A DNA stretch of 49,384 nt from Alphaproteobacteria bacterium. GTDB taxonomy: Bacteria > Pseudomonadota > Alphaproteobacteria > Micropepsales > Micropepsaceae. Both the position numbers and the translations under genes were made by a program. Of this stretch, positions 15,379 to 24,102 are shown piece after piece. A model generated the notes under the pieces. That model had not been told where the DNA came from. It worked only from the letters and a program-made list of their open reading frames with translations, and did no database searches. Numbering within the stretch: position 1 is the first letter of the stretch; the number at the start of each line of letters is the position of its first letter. The stretch spans positions 1 through 49,384 of the forward strand of contig JANYAR010000116.1 of NCBI GenBank assembly GCA_025361185.1. The letters run 5' to 3'.

Positions 15379-15924
15379 ATGAAGCGTATTGCAGCTGTTT
15401 TGGCGCTGACAGTTTTGGCGTTGGGGGCGGCCGTTCCCGGCGTCGTATCCCGGGCCTGGGCGGCGGATGATCCTCTCAGCATTGATGCCAATCTCAAATA
15501 TCTCGAGGACAACAAACTGAAAAAGGGCGTGATCGTGCGCCCCAGCGGATTGCAGTTCCGCATCATCCAGAACGGCTATGGCAAGCGGCCGCAAAGCACC
15601 GACACGGTCAAGGTCTATTACACTGGCACCCTGATCAACCATGTCGTCTTCGACGGCACCTCGCCGGGCCTGCCGGCCTCCCTCAAGCTCAATCAGGTGA
15701 TCCCGGGCTGGATTGAGGCGCTGCAGCTGATGCGCGAAGGCGATCGCTGGCTGCTGGTGATCCCGCCCAATCTTGGCTATGGCGTACGCGGCGCGGGTGA
15801 CGGCACCATCCCGCCCAACCAGACGTTGATATTCGACATCAAATTGGTGGAGACCACGGCGGCGCCCAGAAGGGGGGAGAAGGGCTATATCCCCGATCCC
15901 GGCGACAAGGACGAACAGCAATAA
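15379..15924 (+). CDS. Exported FKBP-type peptidyl-prolyl isomerase
   Basis: A 181-residue periplasmic prolyl isomerase. Residues 1-30 form a Sec signal peptide (MKRIAAVLALTVLALGAA, cleavage after AWA). A short helical region (LKYLEDNKLKKGV) leads into an FKBP domain (about 55-165) with DTVKVYYTGTLINHVVFDGT, VIPGWIEALQLMREGDRW and IPPNLGYGVRGAGDGTIPPNQTLIFDI split over its strands. Key FKBP aromatic and Tyr positions are present. The ATG at 15379 is chosen because it gives a proper signal peptide. The charged tail is 15-20 residues. Its stop is 1 nt before the glucan synthase start, so the two are probably co-transcribed. Confidence 0.92.
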   Translation: MKRIAAVLALTVLALGAAVPGVVSRAWAADDPLSIDANLKYLEDNKLKKGVIVRPSGLQFRIIQNGYGKRPQSTDTVKVYYTGTLINHVVFDGTSPGLPASLKLNQVIPGWIEALQLMREGDRWLLVIPPNLGYGVRGAGDGTIPPNQTLIFDIKLVETTAAPRRGEKGYIPDPGDKDEQQ

Positions 15925-15925
15925 C

Positions 15926-18574
15926 GTGCGCGTGATCCGCCTCTTCCAGGATCTGTGGACAGCGCGACACCTGGGCGGCGGGCGGCTGCGCATCGCGGTC
16001 GCGCTGATCACGGTGGTCGGCGCCAGCGCGCTGTTCTGGATCAGCCGCGACTATACCGTGTCGGCGCCCGAGTGGGACGGGCAGGTGCGCGGCATCGCCT
16101 ACAATCCCAGCCACACCTTCACCCTGCGCCAGAACAAGAACATCCCGCCGGAGCGGATCGACCGCGACCTGGCGCAGCTTTCCAAAATCACCGGCCATAT
16201 CCGCACCTATACGGTGGATGGCGGCATGGACAAGGTGCCCGAGATCGCGCGGCGTTTTGGCATGACCGTGTCGCTGGGCATCTGGATCAGTCCGGACCTG
16301 GAACTGAATGACAAAAGCATCGCGCTGGGCATCAAGACCGCCCTGGCCAACCGGCGCACCATCGACCGGGTGATCGTCGGCAACGAGACCCAGACCTTCG
16401 GCAGTGTCTCGGCCGACCAGCTCAACGTCTATATCCAGCGGGTACGCGCCAGCTTGCCCGCGCGTATCAAGGTCACCACGGCCGAGCCCTGGTCGACCTG
16501 GATGATGACGCCGGAGATCGGAAAATATGTCGATGTCGTCTTCGTCCATCTGCTGCCCTATTGGGAGAATGTGGACATCCGCGGCAGCCTGAAATCCACC
16601 GAAGGCTTCTACAATCACGTCCAGGCGGAATTTCCCGACAAGCAGATCGTGGTGGGTGAGGCGGGCTGGCCGTCGGAAGGGCGCACCCGCGGCCGCGCCG
16701 AGGCCTCGCCCGCCAATGAAGGCTGGTTCATCCGCGCTTTCGTCCAGTTCGCGCAGGAGAAGGGCTGGGACTATTACATCATGGAGGGTTATGACCAGCC
16801 CTGGAAGGATGCCGGCGAAGGCTCGGTGGGCCGCTATTGGGGTCTGTTCGACGCCAACGGCAATCCCAAATTCGCCTTTACCGGCTTGATCCGCGCGTTC
16901 CCCGAATGGCGCGGCTATGCGCTGATGGCGGCGGTACTGAGCCTGCTCCTGGGCCTGTTGGTGCTGGGGCGCATGCCACGCGTGCGCCAGACTGGCTATC
17001 TGGTGATGGGCGGCATGATCGTTCTGGTTTCCACCGGCCTTCTGGTACTGATCGATGCCACGGCGCTGGAATATGTCGATCCCACCGACATCGTCGCGCT
17101 GATCGCCATGTCGCCGCTGGTGCTGCTCGCCTGCGCGGTGATCCTGACCGAAGGAATCGAACTGGCCGCCAGCCTGTGGCGTATGGACCGAAGAGTGGTG
17201 CGGGTGGGCATTCCGGAAAAAAGCCCGCGCGTTTCCATCCATGTGCCCACTTACAACGAGCCGCCGCAGATGGTGATCGAAACGCTGAATGCCCTGGCGC
17301 ATCTGGACTACGACAATTTCGAAGTCATCATCCTGGACAACAACACGCAAGATGCGGCGGTGTGGCGGCCAGTGGAAGCCCATTGCCGCATGCTGGGCCC
17401 GCGTTTCCGCTTCTTCCACTTTGATGGCCTCAAAGGCTTCAAGGGCGGGGCGCTGAACCGGGCTTTGGCGCTGACCGACCCGAGTGCCGTCTATGTCGCG
17501 GTGATCGACAGCGACTATCAGGTGCGCTCTTTCTGGCTCAGGCGCGTCATTCCCTATTTCGCCTCGCCGGGGATCGCGCTGGTGCAGGGACCGCAGGATT
17601 ACCGCGACGCCGCGCAGAGCCGGTTCAAATCCATGGCCTATGAGGAATATCGCGGCTTCTTCCATATCGGCATGGTGGAGCGCAACGAACACAATGCCAT
17701 CATCCAGCACGGCACCATGACCATCGTGCGCAAGGACGCGTTGGAGGAGGTCGACGGCTGGAGCGAATGGTGCATCACCGAAGATACCGAGCTGGGACTC
17801 AAACTGTTCGAGGCGGGCTATGAGGCGGCCTACGTGCCCCAAAGCATGGGCTCGGGCCTGATGCCCGACACCTTGGAAGCCTTCATGACCCAGCGCTATC
17901 GCTGGGTCTATGGCGCCATGCAGATGCTCAAGCGCCATGCAAAAGCGATTTTCGCGGGCGGCTCAGCGCTCTCCTGGCCGCAGCGCTATCAGTTCCTTTC
18001 CGGCTGGCTGCCCTGGATCGCCGACGGATTGGGCATGATGGTCACCCTGATGGCCATCGTGTGGACCGTGCTGATGTGGGTGATGCCCAGCATGATCGAC
18101 GTGCCCATGCCCGCACTGTCGGCGGCGGCAATGGCGCTGTTCGCCACCAAGCTGATCAAGACCTTGCTGCTCTATCCTCCCAAGGTGGGGTCCGGCGTGC
18201 GCGGCGCCTTTGTCGCCTCGGTGGCGGGCCTGTCCTTGACCCACACCGTGGGCAAGGCGGTGTGGAGCGGCCTTTTGACATCCAAAAAGCCGTTCCTGCG
18301 TACGCCAAAATGCTCCGATCCGGCGAATTTCACGCAAGTGTTGCGGGTGGTATGGCAGGAAGCGGTGCTGCTCACCTTGCTGGTCCTGGCGATGATCTCC
18401 ATGGGCTTTGACCGCGGCTTCCAGGACCCGGCGGTGAGCCTGTGGATGGTGATGCTGGGGGTGCAGAGCCTGCCGTATCTCGCCACCATGGTGACGGCGC
18501 GCATTTCGGCGCGTTCGAACCGGACGACGGGCGCGCTTCCGGCCGAAGCGACTAAGCTGCCGCAGGCGGCCTAG
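15926..18574 (+). CDS. GH17-GT2 fusion: membrane beta-glucan synthase (NdvC-like)
   Basis: An 882-residue inner-membrane enzyme. Domains in order: one N-terminal helix (about 22-40); a periplasmic GH17 beta-1,3-glucanase-like domain (about 50-315) with putative acid/base Glu in VIVGNETQ (about 153) and nucleophile in VVGEAGWPSEG (about 244); two or three helices (about 328-415); a cytoplasmic GT2 domain (about 430-670) with VPTYNEPP, DSDYQ (about 527), TEDTELGLKLFEAGYE (about 618) and QRYRWVYGAMQ (about 656), the D,D,D-QxxRW set of processive synthases; then four or more helices. Family knowledge: Bradyrhizobium NdvC and Pseudomonas homologues build beta-1,3/1,6-glucans, the GH17 part acting as a transglycosylase. 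GTG start, 1 nt after the FKBP stop. The product is inferred to be a beta-glucan. Confidence 0.9.
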   Translation: MRVIRLFQDLWTARHLGGGRLRIAVALITVVGASALFWISRDYTVSAPEWDGQVRGIAYNPSHTFTLRQNKNIPPERIDRDLAQLSKITGHIRTYTVDGGMDKVPEIARRFGMTVSLGIWISPDLELNDKSIALGIKTALANRRTIDRVIVGNETQTFGSVSADQLNVYIQRVRASLPARIKVTTAEPWSTWMMTPEIGKYVDVVFVHLLPYWENVDIRGSLKSTEGFYNHVQAEFPDKQIVVGEAGWPSEGRTRGRAEASPANEGWFIRAFVQFAQEKGWDYYIMEGYDQPWKDAGEGSVGRYWGLFDANGNPKFAFTGLIRAFPEWRGYALMAAVLSLLLGLLVLGRMPRVRQTGYLVMGGMIVLVSTGLLVLIDATALEYVDPTDIVALIAMSPLVLLACAVILTEGIELAASLWRMDRRVVRVGIPEKSPRVSIHVPTYNEPPQMVIETLNALAHLDYDNFEVIILDNNTQDAAVWRPVEAHCRMLGPRFRFFHFDGLKGFKGGALNRALALTDPSAVYVAVIDSDYQVRSFWLRRVIPYFASPGIALVQGPQDYRDAAQSRFKSMAYEEYRGFFHIGMVERNEHNAIIQHGTMTIVRKDALEEVDGWSEWCITEDTELGLKLFEAGYEAAYVPQSMGSGLMPDTLEAFMTQRYRWVYGAMQMLKRHAKAIFAGGSALSWPQRYQFLSGWLPWIADGLGMMVTLMAIVWTVLMWVMPSMIDVPMPALSAAAMALFATKLIKTLLLYPPKVGSGVRGAFVASVAGLSLTHTVGKAVWSGLLTSKKPFLRTPKCSDPANFTQVLRVVWQEAVLLTLLVLAMISMGFDRGFQDPAVSLWMVMLGVQSLPYLATMVTARISARSNRTTGALPAEATKLPQAA

Positions 18575-18587
18575 AACTTCCCCTTTT

Positions 18588-18662
18588 GTCATGGCCGGGC
18601 TTGACACGGCCATCCATGGTGCAGCGTCTCGATGGATGGCCGGCTCGGAGGCTGGCCATGAC
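18588..18662. repeat. Palindromic intergenic repeat (REP-like, ATGGCCGGG type)
   Basis: The arms GTCATGGCCGGGCTTGACAC.. and ..GGCTCGGAGGCTGGCCATGAC form an imperfect inverted repeat of about 30 bp per arm around an 18-nt centre. The core ATGGCCGGGCTTG-CGGCCATCCA resembles repeats I know from intergenic DNA of several Alphaproteobacteria. It lies 13 nt after the glucan synthase stop and may also act as its terminator or mRNA stabiliser. Confidence 0.7.
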
Positions 18663-18733
18663 AGATGTGGGTGTGGGCTAGCAGCAGCCAAAATCCGTAC
18701 TATATTATGCGCCAGTCTTGGAGGTTCGCGCCC

Positions 18734-18949
18734 ATGATGTCATTCATCCTGTTCCTGATCGCCATGTACTGGCTGCCGACGCTGATCGCCATTGTGCGGC
18801 AGGCGCCTTCAGCGCTGGGCGTGGCGACGCTCAACTTCTTCCTTGGCTGGACTGTGGTCGGCTGGCTTCTGGCGCTGGTCTGGGCGCTTGCGGCCAATAC
18901 CAGCCCGCACGTCATCGTGATCGAGAACGGCCGAGTGGTGCGCTCCTAA
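18734..18949 (+). CDS. Superinfection-immunity-family small membrane protein
   Basis: A 71-residue protein of two transmembrane segments with the pattern MYWLPTLIAIVRQ and TLNFFLGWTVVGWLLALVWAL, which matches the superinfection immunity family (T4 Imm-like, PF14373). T4 Imm blocks DNA injection by related phages. Chromosomal members are widespread and mostly untested, so a phage-defence role is not established. The ATG at 18734 is selected by GGAGG at 18720-18724 with a 9-nt spacer. It appears alone between the palindromic repeat and the TPR gene, with no phage genes nearby. Confidence 0.8.
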   Translation: MMSFILFLIAMYWLPTLIAIVRQAPSALGVATLNFFLGWTVVGWLLALVWALAANTSPHVIVIENGRVVRS

Positions 18950-18992
18950 AGTTGCATTGCTGCATATAGGATAGTCATGAAGCGGTGCCGGG

Positions 18993-20651
18993 ATGACTGG
19001 GATGAAGCTGGATACATTATGTGCGCTTGCGGGCGCCACGCTGGTCTGGCTGGTGGCGTTGCCCAGCCAGGCGGCCAACCAATCCCAGACTGACATTTCA
19101 TTTGGTGAAAAGTCGCTCGCCGCAGTATTCGCGATTTGCCGGGTGGAGGCGCGTGCCGAGCCTCATGACGCCAATCGAACCATCTTCATTCAGACCGGCA
19201 TGGGCGATGGCGGGTTCCCTGTCTCGACCGTCAATTCCAAAGCGCAAGCCTGGTTCGACTACGGCCTGAAGATGTTCCACGCCTTTTATCATGGCGATGC
19301 CAGACTGGCGTTCGACAATGCGGTGGCGGCCGATCCCCATTGCGCCATGTGCCTGTGGGGCCAGGCCCTGTCGCGCGGCCCGACGATGAATTTCGACGCG
19401 GAAGCCGATGATTTCAAATCGGGGTTGGACATGGCCAAGCGCGCCCAAGCCCAGGCGCGCACCGCGCGGGACAAGCTGCTCACGGCCGCGTTAGTGACGA
19501 GATATTCCCGGCCGCAGGATGCCGCGGCTGAGCGCGATTTTGCCGCCGCCCTGATCAAGGCCAGCGAAACAGGCCCCGCGACGCCGGATCTGCGGTTGCT
19601 CGCCAGCGAAGTCCTGCTGACGGCATGGAAGCGGGGCGATCACACCACGGCCGCGCAAGCCATTGGCCTGATCGAACCCATCCTGCACAGCGCGCCGCAA
19701 AACACCGCGGCTATTCATTACTACATCCACGCGACGGAATATGGCGGACAGCCCGCTTCGGCCTTGCCCTATGCGGAAAAGCTGGCGGCGCTCGCCCCCA
19801 ATGCAAGCCATTTGATACATATGGCGGCGCACACCTTTTTCCGGGTGGGCCGTTATGAAGATGCCGCCACCATCAACGCCTCGGCGATGCGTGCGGACTC
19901 CGATCATCTGACGCAAACCAGAACCGCGGGGCCGGTGTCGGCCGCACTCTATTACGAGCACAATCTGAATTTCGGCATGGCTGGCGCGCTGATGTCCGGC
20001 GACCGGGCGGTGGCGCTCAAATTCGCCGATCACCTGCCGCGGGCCTTTCCCAACATGAATTCCGAAAAAGACGATATGAGTTACGACCAGGCGCGGCGGT
20101 TCATGATTTACGCCCGCTACGATCCGGCGCGCATGCTGGCGCTGCCGGAGCCTGCGGCCGACAGCCCGGAAACGCGCAGTTTCTATCACTATGCCCGGGG
20201 CGAGCTGTTTGCCGCGCGGGGCGATGCCAACTCACTGGCGATGGAAACGGAAAAAATCAGCGGCGACGACAGGGCGATGAAGATCGCCCGGCAGGTCCTG
20301 GTTGGCCGCCTTGCCATGCTGCAACATCGGTTCGCAGATGCGGCGGCAGCGTTCGAGCAGGCTGCGACCGAGCAGGATGGATTTCTGCCCACCGCCATGG
20401 ACCCGCCGGCGTGGTGGTATCCGGTGCGCCGCAGCGCCGCCGCGGCCTGGCTAGCGGATGGCCAGTTCGCCAAAGCCGCCGAAGCGGCCCGCAAGAGCCT
20501 GGCGGCATGGCCATCGGACCCCTTGGCTTTGCTGGTCCTGTCCAGGGCCGATGATGGGCTTGGCCAGCACGAAGATGCCCGCCGCTATGACGCACAAGCC
20601 ATCGGTCTTTGGATGGGCGATATTAGCAAGATGAATGTCACCGCGATTTAG
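18993..20651 (+). CDS. Exported TPR-repeat protein
   Basis: A 552-residue protein with a signal peptide (about residues 1-28, cleavage after SQA) and a helical, TPR-like body. Recognisable parts are QAWFDYGLKMFHAFYHGDARLAFDNA, then AVAADPHCAMCLWGQALSRG, a family hallmark with two cysteines. Further helices follow with YYIHATEYGG and the HAAHT-like stretch LIHMAAHTFFRVGRYEDA. A final repeat pair (FADAAAAFEQAA and QFAKAAEAARKSLAAWP) ends the protein. Many bacteria encode this family; no function is assigned. Two starts are possible (18993, or 19002 MKLDTLC); the second gives a more typical signal peptide. Convergent with the FAD oxidoreductase. Confidence 0.85.
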   Translation: MTGMKLDTLCALAGATLVWLVALPSQAANQSQTDISFGEKSLAAVFAICRVEARAEPHDANRTIFIQTGMGDGGFPVSTVNSKAQAWFDYGLKMFHAFYHGDARLAFDNAVAADPHCAMCLWGQALSRGPTMNFDAEADDFKSGLDMAKRAQAQARTARDKLLTAALVTRYSRPQDAAAERDFAAALIKASETGPATPDLRLLASEVLLTAWKRGDHTTAAQAIGLIEPILHSAPQNTAAIHYYIHATEYGGQPASALPYAEKLAALAPNASHLIHMAAHTFFRVGRYEDAATINASAMRADSDHLTQTRTAGPVSAALYYEHNLNFGMAGALMSGDRAVALKFADHLPRAFPNMNSEKDDMSYDQARRFMIYARYDPARMLALPEPAADSPETRSFYHYARGELFAARGDANSLAMETEKISGDDRAMKIARQVLVGRLAMLQHRFADAAAAFEQAATEQDGFLPTAMDPPAWWYPVRRSAAAAWLADGQFAKAAEAARKSLAAWPSDPLALLVLSRADDGLGQHEDARRYDAQAIGLWMGDISKMNVTAI

Positions 20652-20669
20652 TTGGCTCGGACAGCCAAC
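20651..20669. terminator. Hairpin after the TPR gene
   Basis: GTTGGCT-CGGAC-AGCCAAC, a perfect 7-bp stem starting in the TPR stop codon and 18 nt before the end of the convergent FAD oxidoreductase gene. It has no U-tract, so its strength as a terminator is uncertain. Confidence 0.45.
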
Positions 20670-20686
20670 AAACATTCGCGGCCACG

Positions 20687-22111
20687 CTACAGCCGCAGCA
20701 CCGGCGGGATCAGCTTACCCGGATTGAGAATGTTCTTCGGGTCGAATGCCCGCTTCAGCGCGCGCATCGCCTCCAGCTCTTCATGGCTTTTATAGCGCGG
20801 CAACTGCGCCACCTTCATCGCCCCGATGCCATGCTCGGCGCTGATCGAGCCGCCGAATTCCTTGACGATGTCATGCACCGTCTGTTGCACCTCTTCCCAT
20901 TGGGCGAGAAAGGCAGGGTCGTCGCCCGCTTGGGCCGAATTGAAATTGAAATGGATATTGCCGTCGCCCAGATGGCCGAAGCTGACGGCGCGCGCGCCCG
21001 GCACGACGGCCAGGGCGGCCGGCACTGCCTTGGCCAGGAAATCGGGAATGGCCGCCACCGGCACCGAAATATCATGCTTGATCGAGGCGCCTTCGCGCTT
21101 CTGGCCTTCGGAGATGCTTTCGCGCAGCTTCCACAGGCTCGCTGCCTGCGCCGCACTGGAGGCAACCACCGCATCGCTCGCCGTGCCGTCTTCGATGGCC
21201 TTTGCCAGACCGTCTTCGAAACCGGCTGCAACATTGGCCCCTTTGCCGCCGGTGGCTTCCATCAGCACATACCAGGGCGAGGGTGCGGCCAAGGGATCGC
21301 GCGTGCCTTCGACATGCCTAGTCACGAATTCCAGCGCGATGCGCGGCATCAGCTCGAAAGCCGACAGCATGCCGCCGGTGCGCGCCTGCATCGCGCCCAG
21401 CAGTTTCACTGCGGCAGCGGGCGAGGGTACCGCCGCGAACGCGGTGACGGCGACATCCGGCCTGGGAAACAGCCGCAAGGTTGCTGCCGTGATCACGCCC
21501 AAGGTGCCTTCGCTGCCGATGAACATCTGCTTGAGGTCATAGCCGCTATTGTCCTTGTGCAGGGCGCGCAGCATGGGCAGCACGGTGCCGTCCGCCAGCA
21601 CTGCTTCCAGCCCCAGCACCAGGGCACGCGTCATGCCATAGCGCAGCACATGGGTGCCGCCCGCATTGGTGGCGATATTGCCGCCGATGGTGCAGCTGCC
21701 TTCCGAGGCCAGGCTCAAGGGAAAAAGCAATTGCTTGTCCTCGGCGGCGCGCTGCACTTCGGCCAGGGTGACACCAGCCTCGACCGTCATAGTCATTCCG
21801 CCTTGATCCAGACCGCGAAGCTTGTTCAGCCTTTGGGTGGACAGCAGCACTTCGCCCTTCAGCGGAATCTGCCCGCCCACCAGTCCGGTATTGCCGCCTT
21901 GGGTGACAACGGCAGTGCCGCTCTCGTAACAGATGCGCAGGATGGCCGAAACCTCCGCCGTGCTGGCGGGCTTGAGCAACAGCGCCGAATGGCCATGATA
22001 TTTGCCGCGCCATTCTTCCAGATGCGGCGCGATCTCATTCGGATCGGTGGAGAAGCCCTTGGCGCCGACCGCATCCTTCAGCCGCCCCAGGACAGCATCA
22101 GGAATGCTCAT
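20687..22111 (-). CDS. FAD-linked D-2-hydroxyacid oxidoreductase (GlcD/D2HGDH-like)
   Basis: A 474-residue flavoenzyme with an N-terminal FAD_binding_4 (PCMH) domain and a C-terminal FAD-oxidase domain. FAD-domain motifs are VVTQGGNTGLVGGQIP, ASEGSCTIGGNIATNAGGTH, YGMTRALVLGLEAVLADG and GSEGTLGVITAATLRLFP. The C-terminal metal/substrate His motifs are SFGHLGDGNIHFNF and SAEHGIGAMK. This fits the D-2-hydroxyglutarate / D-lactate / glycolate dehydrogenase group, which oxidises D-2-hydroxyacids; the exact substrate is open. Its ATG overlaps... is coupled at its start end to no gene, but its upstream neighbour tsaC ends at 22108, giving a 4-nt overlap (ATGA) and likely co-expression. Confidence 0.92.
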   Translation of the reverse strand: MSIPDAVLGRLKDAVGAKGFSTDPNEIAPHLEEWRGKYHGHSALLLKPASTAEVSAILRICYESGTAVVTQGGNTGLVGGQIPLKGEVLLSTQRLNKLRGLDQGGMTMTVEAGVTLAEVQRAAEDKQLLFPLSLASEGSCTIGGNIATNAGGTHVLRYGMTRALVLGLEAVLADGTVLPMLRALHKDNSGYDLKQMFIGSEGTLGVITAATLRLFPRPDVAVTAFAAVPSPAAAVKLLGAMQARTGGMLSAFELMPRIALEFVTRHVEGTRDPLAAPSPWYVLMEATGGKGANVAAGFEDGLAKAIEDGTASDAVVASSAAQAASLWKLRESISEGQKREGASIKHDISVPVAAIPDFLAKAVPAALAVVPGARAVSFGHLGDGNIHFNFNSAQAGDDPAFLAQWEEVQQTVHDIVKEFGGSISAEHGIGAMKVAQLPRYKSHEELEAMRALKRAFDPKNILNPGKLIPPVLRL

Positions 22112-23049
22112 CGCGGCGCTGCCGCCCGCCTGAGCCGGTCATTGATGGCCTCGCCGATGCCGCAATCGGGAATGGGCGACACGGCGATGTGAGAAGCGCT
22201 CTTGTCCAGTTCGCGCAGCATGGCGAAGAGATTGGCGGCGGCTTCCGTAAGGTCGCCATGCGGGCTCAGATTCAGCTTTGCGCCTGGCGCATCGCCAAAG
22301 CCCAGCAGCACTTCGCCGGATTCGATTTCGCCGGCATTCAGCCGCAGGCTGGCGCGCGGCGCGTAGTGGCTGGCCAATTGTCCCGGCGATGTGATCAGGC
22401 TTCCCGGCGCGCCCAGCGGACCGATCAGATCCTCGATCTCCTCGCGCGCAACCGCGCCAGGCCGCAGCAGCAGCGGCCGGTCGCCGTCAAAGCCGATCAC
22501 GGTGGATTCGATGCCCAGGGTGGCGCTGCCGGCGTCGAGAATGAAATCCAGCTTGCCGCCCAGGCTCTCGGCGACATGGGCGGCCGTGGTGGCCGTCACC
22601 TGGCCCGAGCGGTTGGCCGAAGGCCCGGCGACGGGACGCCCCGTCGCCTTCAGCAGCGCGATGGCGGCGGGATGGGAGGGCGCACGCAGAGCGACGCTGT
22701 CCAGGCCCGCACTGACCAAAAGCGACAGCGGCGAATTCTTGCGCCGCGGCAGGACCAGGGTGAGGGCGCCGGGCCAGAATTTCTCGGCCAGCGCCTGGGC
22801 GCGCGGCGAAAATTCCACATGCGGCTTGGCCTCTTCCAGGCCTTCGACATGCACGATCAGGGGATTGAACAAAGGGCGGCCCTTGGCGGCGAAGATCGCG
22901 GCCACCGCCTGGCCATTGGTGGCGTCAGCGCCCAAGCCGTAGACAGTCTCAGTGGGGAAGGCGACAAGCCCGCCTTCGCGCAAGATACGGGCGGCTTCGG
23001 CGACACCCTTGGCGTCGGCAATGGCGGTTCTGGTCTGGAGGTCGATCAT
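22108..23049 (-). CDS. tsaC: Threonylcarbamoyl-AMP synthase (Sua5 type)
   Basis: Makes threonylcarbamoyl-AMP from threonine, bicarbonate and ATP for the t6A37 modification of ANN-decoding tRNAs. The 313-residue protein is the long Sua5 form: a YrdC domain (about 8-200) with LREGGLVAFPTETVYGLGADA, KGRPLFNPLIVHV, FWPGALTLVLPR and PVAGPSANRSG, then a linker and the small Sua5 domain (SPGQLASHYAPRASLRLN onward). The ATG at 23049 is chosen because it begins at the usual family N-terminus; the frame extends into the palindrome at 23062-23107. It overlaps the FAD oxidoreductase by 4 nt. Confidence 0.94.
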   Translation of the reverse strand: MIDLQTRTAIADAKGVAEAARILREGGLVAFPTETVYGLGADATNGQAVAAIFAAKGRPLFNPLIVHVEGLEEAKPHVEFSPRAQALAEKFWPGALTLVLPRRKNSPLSLLVSAGLDSVALRAPSHPAAIALLKATGRPVAGPSANRSGQVTATTAAHVAESLGGKLDFILDAGSATLGIESTVIGFDGDRPLLLRPGAVAREEIEDLIGPLGAPGSLITSPGQLASHYAPRASLRLNAGEIESGEVLLGFGDAPGAKLNLSPHGDLTEAAANLFAMLRELDKSASHIAVSPIPDCGIGEAINDRLRRAAAPR

Positions 23050-23061
23050 GGCGGGGCAATT

Positions 23062-23107
23062 TAGCGCTATTTCCTTCATTCGCAATGCGAATGAAGCAAT
23101 AGCGCTA
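23062..23107. repeat. 46-nt near-perfect palindrome between mscS-like gene and tsaC
   Basis: The arms TAGCGCTATT(TC)CTTCATTCGCA (23062-23084) and its complement (23086-23107) pair over about 22 bp with a single central base and one 2-for-1 mismatch. The ends are themselves self-complementary (TAGCGCTA). It lies 10 nt after the MscS stop and 12 nt before the tsaC start. As RNA it would be a long hairpin without a U-tract. Confidence 0.85.
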
Positions 23108-23117
23108 ACGCCCGCCG

Positions 23118-24020
23118 CTAATTAGGTTTCTTGCTTTCGCGCGCCGGCTCGGCGGACGGCGTCCAGGGCGCCACGGCGGGTGGCGCTACCGGAACCGGCG
23201 CGTTGATATCGGCGCTCTGCAGGGCCTGACGCACGCGCTTCTTGACGTCCGACAGGGTGGCGACGAAGTCGTGATTTTCCACCCATACCCGCACGGTCAG
23301 GGTGGTGGAGATCGGGCCAAGGCCGTCCACCTCCACGATGGGAGCAGGCACCTTCAGCACCCGCGTCTCGCGCCCCAGGCATTCCAGAATGGCCTTCTGC
23401 ACCGCGTCGATATCCTCAGTCCGGTCCACCTCGACGGTGAAATTGGTCCGTCGCCGGGATTCACGCGAGACATTGACGATGGCGCCGGAGAAAATGGTGG
23501 TGTTGGGAATGGAGACATAGGTGCCGTCATCGGTAACGATGTCGGTGCGAAACAGCCCGATCTCGCGCACCGTGCCCAGGGCATCGGCCACCTTGATCTT
23601 TTCGTAGACACGAAAGGGGCGCAGGATCAGCAGCAACACACCCGAGGCCACATTGGACAGGGTGCCCTGCAGCGCCAGGCCCACCGCCAGGCCGGCTGCG
23701 CCCAAGAGCGCGATCAGCGACGTGGTCTGCACCCCGAACTGGCTCAGCACCGCCACCACGGTGACGGCGAGGATGACGTAGCCCGCGAAGTTCGCAATCA
23801 GCGGCTTGAGGGTGTCGTCGACATAGTGACTGCGCCCGATCAGCTCCTGCACCCAGCGTCCCACCCAGCGCGCCACCAGCCAGCCCGCGATCAGGGTCAG
23901 GATGGCAATCAGAAAATTCCACACGCCATTGACCATCATCACGGTCAGGGCGGTCAGGGCGTCCTTCACGTCGCCGGGCATGGCGGCGACGGCGGGAAAT
24001 GAGGGGGTGTGGAGAGCCAT
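23118..24020 (-). CDS. MscS-family mechanosensitive channel
   Basis: A 300-residue inner-membrane channel. Three hydrophobic segments (about 33-52, 76-95 and 100-120) are followed by the pore-lining and beta domain signature GAAGLAVGLALQGTLSNVAS and LLILRPFRVYEKIKVADALG. The C-terminal alpha/beta domain has VSIPNTTIFSGAIVN. MscS channels release solutes on hypo-osmotic shock. The size matches the small E. coli MscS class (286). The C-terminus is Pro/Ala-rich. A later start (MPGDVKDAL, 23981) is possible. Divergent from the nuclease-fold gene. Confidence 0.93.
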   Translation of the reverse strand: MALHTPSFPAVAAMPGDVKDALTALTVMMVNGVWNFLIAILTLIAGWLVARWVGRWVQELIGRSHYVDDTLKPLIANFAGYVILAVTVVAVLSQFGVQTTSLIALLGAAGLAVGLALQGTLSNVASGVLLLILRPFRVYEKIKVADALGTVREIGLFRTDIVTDDGTYVSIPNTTIFSGAIVNVSRESRRRTNFTVEVDRTEDIDAVQKAILECLGRETRVLKVPAPIVEVDGLGPISTTLTVRVWVENHDFVATLSDVKKRVRQALQSADINAPVPVAPPAVAPWTPSAEPARESKKPN

Positions 24021-24102
24021 GTCATCAGCCTTTGATCCGCTTGGCGCAAATCCGCACGTGACAGCGCTTGACCGCGAAACGGGTTTTGGAACCTATTGCC
24101 AT

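Noticed and set aside
15839..17938. Long open frame of 699 codons on the minus strand
   Set aside because: It lies entirely antisense to the FKBP and glucan synthase genes, has His/Gln-rich low-complexity composition and no family resemblance; it is a by-product of high GC.
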